The notes: generated from the letters alone by a model not told the origin. Numbered from the stretch's first letter, positions 43,758 to 54,396 are shown. The stretch: DNA of 64,000 nucleotides from Chrysopilus asiliformis (GCA_964034945.1 OZ035960.1:74383085-74447084); one strand, 5' to 3'. Made by a program: numbers and translations.

Positions 43758-44063
43758 ACTATTTATTAAGTTTTTTAAGATTAAATGTCAAACAACCATA
43801 CAAAACTACTGTGAATATTTTCTTTTTAAAGTATCGTTTTTGCAAATCTCCCCACGTGTTATACAGGTTAACAAGTTTTTTTTACACAATCAGGTAGATG
43901 TTTTGTGGGTATTCTTGCCTTTTCCCAAAAAATTATACACTCTCGAATTACAAGATTCGCGCTTTCACTAATAGTTAATTTTACTTCGCGAATGTTAAAA
44001 AATAAAACCGAAAGAACTTACCGATTAGATGGCAGTTTAACCCCTGTTATTTGATGGTTTACG

Positions 44064-44528
44064 TTCCCCACCAAAAATATACTTTTTGTAGCACTGCGTA
44101 ATTCGACAGACATATTAAACATGTAAAAAAATACGACTAACGAGAATAAAAAATGTTTAAAAATGACAACAGAATCGCACGTTTTTCAATAAATAATATT
44201 TCAGACAACTTTCTCGCGCTGGGTCTCACTTAATATTAATCGGTTCTTTTACTCAGCCTAGCCAGCGAACACCACTCGAAATTAAGAGACGGGATTTTCC
44301 CCTGTTTAATTAATCATTTCCGTATACGACTACCTAAGTATTTTCATCATAGCAATTAAACTCGTAAACAACTAGGAATAAAACTCGGGACTACCTGAGT
44401 GTAACGTGCTCTACCATGTTTTGAAGCAAGTCGGCATGGTTTACGATATTCCAAATGTCGTGAAATTTATTTTACACATGTTTTAGGACAAAAGGAATAA
44501 AATTAAAACGTCTGCGTTTAAAAATTTT
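44064..44528. other. Unassigned intron DNA
   Basis: Moderately AT-rich, no open frame of interest and no repeat elsewhere in the window. It may be original intron sequence. Confidence 0.45.
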
Positions 44529-46064
44529 GACGTGGCGTCATTGGATTTTGACGTGGCGTCATTTGTGACAAATCTCACAAAAATATTGGTAACTGAGTTT
44601 TTAAGTTGAAAAAATTTGTTTTTTTCAAAATTCGATCATAATTAAGTTTGAGTTTATTGTTAAAGTTACTGTTTTGTGCCCTTTGTAGCTTCAATACAAC
44701 TTAGAGTTACTGTTTTGTGCCGTTTGTAGCTTCAGTACGGCACAAAATGCATTTTTTCATACAGTCGTGATATATTCAACCGCGAATGCCTTTAAAAAAA
44801 GGGAGAATTTCTTAACTTGCCTTTGAAACTGTGTGGAAGCAGAAATTATTGTTGCATATATGAGTTTTGTACGAAGAGAGACCAAACTAAACTTTAAGAG
44901 ATGAGAACCTATGTTAACGACTGGAGAAAAGAGAAAATGTGGATGCAAAATAAAAATTGCTTCCACCTCAGCAGAAGTCAAAATAATTTGCGCTTTTATT
45001 TAAATAACTAAAAAACCAAGATCCGTTTTTGAAAAGTTTTTTTGGAGGACATTTAGATGATTTTGTTTTGAGTAATTCTATATCTAATGTTCATACCTTT
45101 TTGAACAAAAAATACGCGGTTTTCGCGTTTACAAAAACCATTCTAAAAATAAAAATTTCTTTCGGGCGATCATTTCTCTTTTGCCTCGTAATGTCATATG
45201 CAACAGGAATAGGTGAAATAAGCAATTCGAATCGTTGCTTCCGAGTGAAAATAAGTAAAAAAAAATGCGTTTCTGCATGCGTAGTGAGTAGTGTCTTAAA
45301 TTGTTTATTTATTAGCGTGTTTTTTTATTGTGTGATTTTTGTGATTTCAATAGTTTGGTAAAAATGGCAGATTGTTGTGTAATCAATAGCTTATTAAAAC
45401 AATCATTTAGTTCGCGCTCTTTTTCTGAAAAACAAAATATTCTTGATCGCGGGAGAGTTAAATATAACAACAGTAAATAAAAGTTGTACGAGACGATTTT
45501 CGGTCAAAATTACGAAGATTTTAATTGGTTTTGCGGTTGTGCAAATAAGCAAAAGTTATTTTGTTGGCCTTGTTTACTTTTTTCGAAGGATAACAACGTT
45601 TGGCAATCTGTAAGTTACAGCGATTTAAATAATTTTCATAGAGCTGTTTAATTAGCAATTCTGACTTAAGAACGATCTTGGTGTATCCGGGTTTATGCGG
45701 ACAATCGTAAATATTTTATTTTAAAACAGTATTTTTTATACAAAAATATCATTAATTTACTTTTTCTCTCGATTCGGATATATAAGTGTCTCGAATTAAA
45801 AACAACATTATAATTTCGTAGTCTGGGGATCAAAGATCGGATGAATTTTTCATAATCATTTTCATAATCATAAAGTACAAGTTATTTTAAAGTTTTAAAC
45901 TTTTTATTATTTTATTTTCCTTCATTTAAGTAGCTAACGAGAGATGCATTTTTTCACAACACAAAAAATATCTTTATTAATAACATAAAAACCTTAAGTT
46001 GGCAATTAAATTCCAAAAAATTAAAATTTGCATCCCTAGCTTCAAAACTCACGCCACGCCCCTG
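44529..46064 (+). mobile_element. Truncated hAT element, copy 1
   Basis: Right end CACGCCACGCCCCTG is the reverse complement of the hAT end CAGGGGCGTGGCG. The left end is eroded to GACGTGGCGTCATTGG, which is doubled. The body matches copy 2 (49431-51010) closely throughout. It contains the start of a transposase and nothing of the catalytic domain. It is followed by (TA)n. Confidence 0.85.
45364..45645 (+). pseudogene. hAT transposase N-terminus, copy 1
   Basis: Opens ATGGCAGATTGTTGTG and after 38 codons meets TAA. The same frame then continues with 'YEDFNWFCGCANKQKLFCWP' and 'LLFSKDNNVWQSVSYSDLN', a TTF-type (ZMYM1-like) zinc-finger domain found at the N-terminus of many hAT transposases: C.C..., then 'LFC.PCLLF'. 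Frame ends after about 95 codons. The RNase-H-like catalytic domain and dimerisation region are absent. The identical stop in copy 2 shows that both copies descend from an already defective element. Confidence 0.8.
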
Positions 46065-47319
46065 CCTAATATATATATATATATATATATATTTAGCGTT
46101 CACGACTTTCTGTAAGACTAATTTTATAATGCCTCTGTCTTTCATCTTTTTCATCTGTACTTTTCTAACTATCACAAGTATCAATATGTCCCTAGGATAT
46201 TTACCCTACTTTGATTTATACTCAGCGTAGTTAAGTGCAATACTTATAATCTGCTTTTTATCTTTTGTATTTACATTATCTAATATCTTTTTTGTATTCT
46301 TATATCTAAGTGAACTTTGTATTATGACTACCTCACTAAAAGGCACTATGCTTTATTGTATTTTATTAAATAAATGAAATGAAAAATGAAATGGATTTCG
46401 AGCTCAAGTAATTTTTTTTGCGGCAAGTTTTAAAATACATTGAACACGTTGGTGTAGGAGATGTACCGTTACAAAATGGTACTGACTGGAAATTGGGCAA
46501 ATCGCATAATTTAAATAATTCGATTGTAATGAAATTTTGTGTCGAAGTTTTTTTTTAGTAGAAGAATATATGACTAAAATATCGATATGATATATGACTA
46601 AAATACCGAGATGGCTTTACTTTAATTTTTTTTTCAAATGTTAAAATCTTGCCTCATTTTTTTAAAAGGAAAATTTTAGTTAAAATATCAGTTGTGATCA
46701 ACACAGAACTTTGTTTAGTTTTGGGAAAAATATGTGAAAAATAAAATTTCTTTTAAATATCTCGAGAATTGTAAAATATACGTAAAAATCGTTAGAGAAA
46801 AAAACGGAGATACCCATTATAGCTAACGTTGCTTTTCCAAGAGTTGATAGAAAACTACGGTTTTCGTAACACTCAGTTACAAAAAAAATAGAGTCGCTAG
46901 CTCAATGCATTCTCGGACAGAGAGACAGACAGATGCACGACCATCATAATTTTGCCTGAAACGAATTTTACACTGATCAGAAAGTTTCTATCTGCCCCGT
47001 TCTCGAGTCGATCTGCGTCATGAATACAATACGTTCCCTCTATAGCAGACGAAAGTAGTAATGAATGACCAATAATAACTGTAGAACAATTTTGAAAAAA
47101 ATTGAATAACACACATTCTGTAAATGGATTCCGATAGATAATTTTGAGCTGAAAAACATTGCCGAACAATGTATATGTCTACGTGTCGTCGATTTTTTTA
47201 GTAATTGATCTTTAAAGGATTTATCATTCAAAAATTCACAGAAATTTCTGTTATTATCGTAGAAGGGTGGTTTTTAGCTTATTTTCAATGTAATAAGCTC
47301 TACTATAATTAAAAAATAA
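46065..47319. other. Unassigned intron DNA, possible LINE tail
   Basis: (TA)n at 46070-46092 is followed by 'tttagcgttcacgac'. 46120-46385 ends 'tattttattaaataaatgaaatgaaa', reminiscent of a LINE 3' tail, but with no coding part. 46386-47319 has diverged text including a 'tctcggacagagagacagacagatgcacg' block. No gene. Confidence 0.4.
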
Positions 47320-47612
47320 TTTTTTCGAGGTCGCTGATCGCGAATCCGGTGTTCGGTTTTTCAAATGCTAAACGGAAGGTCCTTTAAGGATAACGGAAAT
47401 GTCCTTTTTCCAATTTTTCTCGCAAAAACTGGCTTTGGGAGGTTTTCAGGGTTGCTTATCACGTATCTGGAGTTGAAATTTCAAAATTCGAAACGGAAGG
47501 TCCCATAAGGATAATATTTTTTTCCAAAACTTTTTAAGTTATTTATGGTTTTTTGGCATTTTAAAATTTATACAAACAACTTTTAGCTGGCAACGTAGGG
47601 TCTGCTTATCTA
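47320..47612 (+). repeat. Helitron-like family, 3' fragment
   Basis: Two diverged units of the ~120-bp repeat ('gaggtcgctgatcgcgaatccgg') are followed by 'aactttttaagttatttatggttttttgg' and a terminal 'gcaacgtagggtctgctta'. The same end occurs at 51180-51353, closing CTGCTAG. A CTRR-type end (CTAG there, altered to CTTA here) fits a Helitron 3' terminus. Confidence 0.65.
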
Positions 47613-47624
47613 TATATATAAAAA

Positions 47625-48086
47625 AAAATTTTCTAAAAAAAATAAAACCGACTTTAAAAAAAAAACTGAAAAGAGAAAAAAGCACTAAAAAGAAAAAAAT
47701 AATTTCAAACTATGTCCATTAATAGCGTATTTAAAATTTGGCTTTTTTGGAGTGGCGTTAATTTTACACTAAATAAAATCGTTGTAAAATTTCTATTGTA
47801 AGAGCCGTGTCTATAGTTAATCTGTTTGACAACAAAATTTTTGGAGTCGATCTTAGTTCTTAGTTAGCCTTAAGGGTTAGAAAGTATGTAAACGATTAGC
47901 CTTAAGGGTTAGAAAGTATGTAATTTATTTTAGTTGCAAATTTAACGCCACTCCAAAAAAGCCAAATTTTAAATACGCTATTAATGGACATAGTTTGAAA
48001 TTATTTTTTTCTTTTAGTGCTTTTTTCTCTTTTCAGTTTTTTTTTTAAAGTCGGTTTTATTTTTTTTAGAAAATTTTTTTTTTATT
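47625..48086. mobile_element. Short foldback element with ~150-bp arms
   Basis: Left arm (about 47625-47770) and right arm (about 47935-48086) are reverse complements: 'aaaaccgactttaaaaaaaa', 'tccattaatagcgtatttaa', 'ttggcttttttggagtggcg'. The loop has a doubled 'agccttaagggttagaaagtatgtaa'. No coding. Confidence 0.82.
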
Positions 48087-48089
48087 TCG

Positions 48090-48309
48090 AACGTTTTTAG
48101 TTTCAATTTTTAATATAGGTAAAATTACAAAGGGTTTGAGGGGATAAGTCCGCAGATGAGAAATATATAAAAGAATCTTCCAAATATTGTACTGAACACA
48201 ATACAAAGAATTTTACTCGATATCCCAAGCAGGGAGGGGTTTGAAGGGGTAGGTTAACACGGGGGAAATATATAAAAGAACCTTCCTTGTGTTGTACTGA
48301 ACACAACGT
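48090..48309. repeat. ~110-bp tandem duplication
   Basis: Two diverged units with 'gaaatatataaaagaa.cttcc' and 'gtactgaacacaa' at 48162-48200 and 48266-48305. Non-coding. Confidence 0.7.
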
Positions 48310-48615
48310 AAAAACATAACAAAAGCTATAATTGCCAATCTGGCAATTATTGAAAACCTGTATGGTGATATTGGTATCTTAATTTGAGCACTTGTACCAA
48401 AATTACACTTTGAAGTCGAACTTTCCAATCAGATTTTTTTAAATTTATTCCAATCGGATTTTGATGTATGGGAGTTTTATGTAGAATCATATTCTAAATA
48501 ACTTTTGTTCTTAGACTTTTTTGATAAGATGCACCGTTTTTGAGAAATTCGGAAAAAACGTTTTCGTTTGTATGGGGGGTACCCCCCCTAATGGTCCATT
48601 TTTGCCCATGAATGA
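48310..48615 (-). mobile_element. DINE-1-like copy (partial)
   Basis: Reverse-oriented. It starts at the 3' hairpin ATTGCCAATCTGGCAAT and runs through 'tccaatcggattttgatgtatg' to the 'gtaccccccctaatggtccattt' block, where it is cut off. Confidence 0.7.
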
Positions 48616-48771
48616 ACCAGGGTCCAACCAGGAACTTTCTCTACAACTTTCTCTTTGGGATGATCAAAATCGGTCCACCCAGTAAAAAGTTAGGCGTGAA
48701 CATACATTAAAAAAAAAAAAAAAATATTCAGGTGGAATTGAGAACCTTTTTCCTTTTTGGAAGTCGGTTAA
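48616..48771. other. Repeat junk between two elements
   Basis: Begins 'gaaccagggtccaaccaggaac', contains an A16 run at 48709-48724 and ends 'gaagtcggttaaaaatgg'. Not assigned. Confidence 0.4.
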
Positions 48772-49430
48772 AAATGGAAGTTTGTCTGTTGGTTGGTTGG
48801 TTGGTTTGAGATTACAAAACTCAAAAACTACTGGACCGATTTTTACGCGGTTTTTTGCAAAATGATCTGTGTTGCCAGGAGCAGGTTTTTAACTATGTAG
48901 ATTTTCAAAATTCGAAACGGAAGATCCTGAAAGGATAACATAAATATTCTTTTTTTCCATTTTGCCCCGAAAAAATTTGCATTATGGGGTTTTTGGGGTC
49001 GCTGATCACGAACCCGGTATTAGATTTTCAAAATTCGAAACGGAAGGTCCTGTAAGGATAATGAAAATATTCTTTTTCCCATTTTTCCCCGGAAAAATTT
49101 GCATTATAGGGTTTTTGGGGTCGCTGATCACGAATCCGGTATTAGATTTTCAAAATTCGAAACGGAAGGTCCTGTAAGGATACCGCAAATATCCTTTTTC
49201 CCATGTTTCCCCGGAAAAATTTGCATTATAGGGTTATTGGGTCGCTGATCACGGCTCTGCTGTTGGAATTTAAAAAATTCGAAACGGAAGGTCCTGTAAG
49301 GATAACGCAAATATCCTTTTTCCCGTTTTTCCTGAGAAAAATCGGCATATGGGGGTTTCCGAGGTCGCTGATCGCGAATCCGGTGTTAGATTTTTATAAT
49401 TCTAAATGGAAGGTCCTGAAAGGATAACGG

Positions 49431-51010
49431 CAGGGGCGTGGCGTCATTGGATGCAAGGGATGCATTGCATCACTTACAAATCTCACAAAAATATTGGTAA
49501 CTGAGTTTTTAAGTTGAAACATTTTTTTTTTCAAAATTCGATCATAATTAAGTTTGAGTTTATTGTTAAAGTTACTGTTTTGTGCCCTTTGTAGCTTCAA
49601 TACAACTTAGAGTTACTGTTTTGTGCCGTTTGTAGCTTCAATACAACTTAGAGTTACTGTTTTGTGCCGTTTGTAGCTTCAGTACGGCACAAAATGCATT
49701 TTTTCATACAGTCGTGATATATTCAACCGGGAATGCCTTTAAAAAAAGGGAGAATTTCTTAACTTGCCTTTGAAACTGTGTGGAAGCAGAAATTATTGTT
49801 GCATATATGAGTTTTGTACGAAGAGAGACCAAACTAAACTTTAAGAGATGAGAACCTATGTTAACGACTGGAGAAAAGAGAAAATGTGGATGCAAAATAA
49901 AAATTGCTTCCACCTCAGCAGAAGTCAAATGATTTGCGCTTTTATTTAAATAACTAAAAAACTAAGATCCGTATTTAAAAAGTTTTTTTGGAGGACATTT
50001 AGATGATTTTGTTTTGAGTAATTCTATATCTAATATTCATACCTTTTTGAAGAAAAAATACGCGGTTTTCGCGTTTAAAAAAACCATTCCAAAAATAAAA
50101 ATTTGTTTCGGGCGATCATTCCTCTTTTGCCTCGTAATGTCATATGCAACAGGAATAGGTGAAATAAGCAATTCGAATCGTTGCTTCCGAGTGAAAATAA
50201 GTAAAAAAAAAATGCGTTTCTGCATGCGTAGTGAGTAGTGTCTTAAATTGTTTATTTATTAGCGTGTTTTTTTATTGTGTGATTTTTGTGATTTCAATCG
50301 TTTGGTAAAAATGGCAGATTGTTGTGTAATCAATAGCTTATTAAAACAATCATTTAGTTCGCGCTCTTTTTCTGAAAAACAAAATATTCTTGATCGCGGG
50401 AGAGTTAAATATAACAACAGTAAATAAAAGTTGTACGAGACGATTTTCGGTCAAAATTACGAAGATTTTAATTGGTTTTGCGGTTGTGCAAATAAGCAAA
50501 AGTTATTTTGTTGGCCTTGTTTACTTTTTTCGAAGGATAACAACGTTTGGCAATCTGTAAGTTACAGCGATTTAAATAATTTTCATAGAGCTAATTAGCA
50601 ATTCTGACTTAAGAACGATCTTGGTGTATCCGGGTTTATGCGGACAATCGTAAATATTTGATTTTATAACTGTATTTTTTATACAAAAAGATCATGAATT
50701 TACTTTTTCTCTCGATTCGGATATATAAGTGTCTCGAATTAAAAACAAACACTTTATAATTTCGTAGTCTGGGGATCAATGATCGGATGCATTTTTCATA
50801 ATCATTTTCATAATCATAAATTACAAGTTATTTTAGTGTTTTGAACTTTTTATTATTTTATTGTCATTCATTTAAGTAGCTAACGAGAGATGTATTTTTG
50901 CACAACACAAAAAATACCTTTATTAATAACATAAAAACCTTAAGTTGGCAATTAAATTCCAAAAAATTAAAATTTGCATCCCTAGCTTCAAAACTCACGC
51001 CACGCCCCTG
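49431..51010 (+). mobile_element. Truncated hAT element, copy 2
   Basis: Inverted ends CAGGGGCGTGGCG at both termini. Flanks are GATAACGG (49423-49430) and GATAACGC (51011-51018), an 8-bp target duplication matching at 7 of 8 positions. It interrupts a ~120-bp repeat unit of the Helitron-like element. 1580 bp, near-identical to copy 1, with an extra ~47-bp duplication near 49590-49680. Confidence 0.92.
50311..50592 (+). pseudogene. hAT transposase N-terminus, copy 2
   Basis: Same frame as copy 1: ATG, 38 codons, TAA, then the TTF-type zinc finger ('WFCGCANKQKLFCWP'), and an end after 'FHRA'. Both the in-frame stop and the missing catalytic domain are shared with the copy at 45364. It cannot make transposase; only its intact terminal repeats would allow mobilisation in trans. 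Confidence 0.8.
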
Positions 51011-51558
51011 GATAACGCAAATACATTTTTCTAATTTTGTCTCCGAAAAACTGGCTTTAGAGTGTTTCCATGGTCGCTGATCACGAGTTGGTTGTTGGAA
51101 TTTGAAAATTCTAAACGGAAGGTCCTGTAAGGATAACGAAAATATCCTTTTTCCCATTTTTCCCCGGACAAATCGTGATAAGGGGGTTTTTGAAGTCGCT
51201 GATCACGAATCCGGTGTTCGATTTTTCAAATGCTAAACGGAAGGTCCCGTAAGGATAACATTTTTTCCCAAAACTTTTTAAGTTATTTATGGTTTTTTGG
51301 CATTCTAAAATTTATACAAAAAACTTTTAGCTGACAACGTAGGGTCTGCTAGTAAATCTATAAAATCGTAAGGTTTAGAATTTTTTTTTCTTTTGCTGAG
51401 ATATTTCGAAAGAAATTTCATAGTAGGTATATATACTTCATATTACGTATAAAAACTATCAAGAAGAAACAAAAAATATTCTATGAGACAAAAGGTAATT
51501 GAATTTGTAAAAGTAAATGGAAACACAAATGTTAAAGTTAAATTATTAGAACACAATA

Positions 51559-51792
51559 CACCCATACCTCGATATACGGCCGAGATTGGTTCCAAAAATT
51601 TAGGCCGTATATCGAAACACCCGAACGTTCTTTTAGGAAAGTATTGCATTTATTGATCGCAGTGCATTTCAATGTAATATTGTCCGATTTTTGACCGTTT
51701 ATCGAATCAATGTACAACGTATTTCAAAACTCAGACGCAATTCAAAAAGCGGAAGGCCGTAAAACGAGAGGCCGTATATCGAGGTATGGGTG
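51559..51792. mobile_element. TA-target MITE (pogo-like ends)
   Basis: Inverted ends CACCCATACCTCGATATACG at both sides (24 bp or more) with TA flanks (51557-51558, 51793-51794). 234 bp. The 'CTCGATATACGGCC' type of end resembles pogo/Tigger-derived MITEs. Confidence 0.9.
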
Positions 51793-51794
51793 TA

Positions 51795-52087
51795 CAAATA
51801 TAAATTCCACGCTACTATATATTCCCCCCTACTTTTCATAAAAAAAATCAGGAAATTTTATACTTAGGGGATTTATACTATTAATAAATTGAATTGATCA
51901 ATTGTCATCCCCGTTTTTTATAAAATTTATAAATTTGCTTATGGATTTAGATAGATAAATTTAAAATTTATACCCAAATTTTCAACTGTGCATGTATTTC
52001 TATTTTAACTAACCTTCACCAAAGGAACAAGCAGTACAGTGGCAAGGCGCGCAAAACCCTTTTCTTCTTTTTTGTATTTTTTTTCAT
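51795..52087. other. AT-rich intron DNA
   Basis: No gene or repeat recognised. 'aaggaacaagcagtacagtggcaagg' at 52021 is the only less AT-rich part. Confidence 0.4.
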
Positions 52088-52668
52088 TTTTATACCCGTA
52101 TGGTGAAACCAAAGGGTATATTAACTTTGCCTTACCGTTTGTAACGCCAAGATCCCGTCATCGCACAAAAAAATGAATTACACCAGTGTGTTTAGAATGA
52201 TAAAAAAAGTTGAATTTAGCATGTCCGTCCGTCTGTCTGTCCGTCCGTCTGTCCGTCTGTCTGTCCGTCCGTCTGTCTGTGGCGCGGATTGCGGGCGCAC
52301 GGATTGAGCTAGAGACTTGAAATTTTGCACAGATCCGTTTTTCGTAAAATGTGAGGCTAAGTTCGTTAATGGGCAAAAATGGACCATTAGGGGGGGTACC
52401 CCCCATACGAACGAAATCGTTTTTTGTGAATATCTCGAAAACGGTGCATCTTATCAAAAAAGTGCAAGAACAAAAGTTATTTAGGATATGATTCTACATA
52501 AAACTCCCATACATCAAAATCCGATTGGAATAAATTTAAAAAAATCTTATTGGAAAGTTTGACTTCAAAGTGGAATTTTGATACAACTGTTCGCTGTTCA
52601 CTTAAATCACCATACGGGTTTTCAATAATTGCCAGATTGGCAATTATAGCTTTTGTTATGTTTTATTG
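52088..52668 (+). mobile_element. DINE-1-like element, fullest copy
   Basis: Begins TATACCCGTATGGTGAAACC and carries the (GTCC)/(GTCT) array at 52222-52280. Next comes 'gcgcacggattgagctagag' and 'acttgaaattttgcac'. It ends with the hairpin ATTGCCAGATTGGCAAT and 'tagcttttgttatg'. The order matches Drosophila DINE-1/INE-1 as I remember it. It is the reference copy for the other four. Confidence 0.8.
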
Positions 52669-53349
52669 AAAATAATGAATAAATATATGCATTTCATGTA
52701 AGAAACATCATTTAATTTAGTAAAAATAAAGAAAAGTTAACCAAATTGATATTGGTTTTTCTCTCTGTGAACACTGATAAGTGTTAAATGTTAACACTTA
52801 AGGTATAATCTAAAATAACAATTGATTTAATACAGGCATAAAGTAACACTTTATTAAGTGTGGACTCCATTGGAGACTAAAAAGTGTGAAAAATTTCTAA
52901 CTGTGTATGATTCACGAATAGAAAAATTAATTTGTATTTGACTTATATAAAGAAATTTGAACTCTCCTTGTCCGCATCCTTCGCGGACAAGTCACCATCA
53001 GAGATTCAATTTGTTGGTGCGTAGGCTTATTCAATTGTGTTCAATAGTTCACCGAGAGCAATCCGTTACTTCAACTGAAATGATTCCGAGGGAAACAAAT
53101 ATTCCAGATGACCGAGGAAAACAGTAATAATTGACTAGTAGGTTAATCTACAGGTTTGAAACTATAAAAATAAGGAGAAACATTGATTAAAAAAATCTGT
53201 GAACTTTTATCAACCACATCATTTGTTTTAGCTTCGCCACTGATATCTTTTTATGTGGTGAAATCCAGAGTAGATAGCATGTTCAAGTCAACTTATTAAT
53301 ATCATTGTTTATCGAAACTTTATAATTTAGTATGAAACATTCCTTCTAG
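52669..53349 (+). other. End of the 42.8-kb intron
   Basis: Single-copy within the window, with no element ends. It contains a weak imperfect repeat 'gttaacactta' and ends in the 'acattccttctag' acceptor. Likely original host intron. Confidence 0.6.
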
Positions 53350-53508
53350 ACCAATATGATAATAATGTATGATGCTGTTAAATTGTTTGCCATTGCATTG
53401 AACTCATTGATTGACGATCCAGAAGACTTTGAGATGCCAAAATCCAATTGTTCACGAGGCTGGCCATGGAGCATGGGAAGAAGTCTTATCGAATTGATGA
53501 AACCAAAT
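53350..53508 (+). CDS. Ionotropic glutamate receptor, exon d (end of amino-terminal domain)
   Basis: 53 codons in phase 0 at both ends. It opens 'TNMIIMYDAVKLFAIALNSL', the conserved helix 'T..A.MYDAV.LFA.AL' that follows the last strand of exon c. Then come 'FEMPKSNCSRGWPWSMGRSL' and 'IELMK', including the cysteine-W pattern seen in GluRII and kainate receptors ('C.....W..G..L...M'). The donor is GTATTT at 53509, slightly non-consensus. It starts the downstream exon cluster, where introns are only 50-59 bp. Confidence 0.94.
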
Positions 53509-53564
53509 GTATTTATTCATTGTGAAATATTATTTAACATGATTATGATGATGCATATTTTTAG

Positions 53565-53815
53565 AATAACACACGTGAAGAGGGTTTTATATCCGGCCCG
53601 GTATTATTTACACAGTATGGGCAGCGAATTATGTTTCATGCACAAATCATTGAACTTTACAGTAATCAGTTTAGAAAACTTTCCGAATATGAGCCGAGCA
53701 AGGGCATTATTTTTAAGCGGACAACATCTGAAATTGAAAAGCAAGAAGCTGAACTGTTTCGCAATAAAACCTTTATTGTAATGTCACGGATTGAAGAGCC
53801 ATTCTTAATGGAAAG
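53565..53815 (+). CDS. Ionotropic glutamate receptor, exon e (linker to S1)
   Basis: 83 codons plus two bases. It covers 'GFISGPVLFTQYGQRIMFHA', the 'GLTG.I.FD..G.R......I.EL' end of the amino-terminal domain, then the linker. The first strand of the ligand-binding domain follows: 'FIVMSRIEEPFLMER', where 'V...EEPF.M' is the conserved S1 entry. The intron before it is 53509-53564. An alternative plus-strand frame open over the same stretch from 53356 would read through this intron and does not continue the protein. Confidence 0.93.
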
Positions 53816-53870
53816 GTTTCTGTTGTTAATACATTTTTTTTACATTTATCGTTATGTGATACTTTTATAG

Positions 53871-54063
53871 AAAGCCAACAGAAGAGGGTCAAGAATATAT
53901 TGGAAATAACAGATATCATGGGTTTTCAATGGATTTAATAACTAAAATAGCAGAAAAAATCGATTTTGCATTTGAATTTCAAATAACGCCCGATAATAAA
54001 CATGGAGCGTATGATCCACATACCAAAAAATGGGATGGCGTAATTAAGCACTTAATAGATAAG
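53871..54063 (+). CDS. Ionotropic glutamate receptor, exon f (S1 ligand-binding)
   Basis: One base completing a split arginine codon, then 64 codons. It contains 'NNRYHGFSMDLITKIAEKID' ('N.R..GF..DL...IA....F.Y') and 'YDPHTKKWDGVIKHLID' ('G..D...G.WNGMV.EL'), the S1 core of AMPA/kainate-class ligand-binding domains. S1 forms half of the extracellular glutamate pocket. The donor GTAAAT follows at 54064. Confidence 0.95.
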
Positions 54064-54113
54064 GTAAATGAAAAATTCAATAAATTTTGTCTTACTACAA
54101 AGAATATTTTTAG

Positions 54114-54337
54114 AAAGCTGATCTTGGAATAGGTGATATCACTATTACGGCAGAGCGGCGTAAAGTTGTTGATTTCACAGTACCGTTTATGTCGCTCGGC
54201 ATTGGGATCCTTTTTGTAAAACCAGCAGAAGAAGAAATTAGTTTGTTTTCATTTGGTTTGCCATTCTCAGTTGAACTTTGGCTATATATGGCAACCGTTT
54301 ATTTGATGATATCATTTCTAGTTTTTTTCTTTTCAAG
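54114..54337 (+). CDS. Ionotropic glutamate receptor, exon g (S1 end and M1)
   Basis: Starts 'KADLGIGDITITAERRKVVD' then 'FTVPFMSLGIGILF'. The arginine in 'ITAER' aligns with the S1 arginine that binds the alpha-carboxylate of glutamate in all iGluRs, so binding of an amino acid ligand is expected. An acidic linker ('KPAEEEI') and the first membrane segment M1 ('FSVELWLYMATVYLMISFLV') follow. It ends in two bases of a split codon before GTTTTA. Confidence 0.95.
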
Positions 54338-54396
54338 GTTTTATCTTATAATGAAAACTAATTGAGAAATTTTGTGCTTTATAATCGACATTTTAG

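Larger units (their letters stand above)
39838..44063. mobile_element. Giant near-perfect palindrome (long-TIR element)
   Basis: Left arm 39838-41221 is the reverse complement of the right arm 41419-44063, once the right-arm insertion (about 42487-43757) is ignored. Arms are ~1.38 kb with only a handful of differences seen. The loop of 197 bp carries a minus-strand coding fragment. The outer ends are CGTAAACCATCAAATAACAG. Each arm contains a mirror-image piggyBac-type MITE. The layout suits a long-TIR DNA transposon with a residual coding centre; recent inverted duplication or an assembly effect are alternatives. Confidence 0.87.
48772..51353 (+). mobile_element. Helitron-like repeat element, split by hAT copy 2
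   Basis: Starts near AAAAATGGAAGTTTGTCTG, then GAGATTACAAAACTC, 'aaactactggaccgattttt' and 'ttgccaggagcagg', followed by about five ~120-bp repeat units. It resumes after the hAT insertion and ends 'aacttttagctgacaacgtagggtctgCTAG' before T at 51354. CTAG followed by T matches the Helitron 3' terminus and A/T target rule. The 5' terminus is weak. No Rep/helicase coding, so non-autonomous. Confidence 0.65.
10531..53349 (+). other. 42.8-kb phase-0 intron of the receptor gene
   Basis: Consensus GTAAGT at 10531 and a 'tccttctag' acceptor ending 53349. Both flanking exons are in phase 0 and the two protein halves abut at a point that is continuous in the family. The intron is filled by nested mobile elements on both strands: a provirus, a long-LTR retroelement, palindromes, hAT copies and DINE-like copies. 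No other host exon was recognised inside it. Confidence 0.88.

Noticed and set aside
45029..45361. 110-codon frame in hAT copy 1
   Set aside because: Hydrophobic but broken in copy 2 and positioned in the hAT leader; no family resemblance.
53929..54132. 67-codon frame reading through the 54064 donor
   Set aside because: The frame runs into intron; splicing 54063 to 54114 continues the conserved S1 sequence.
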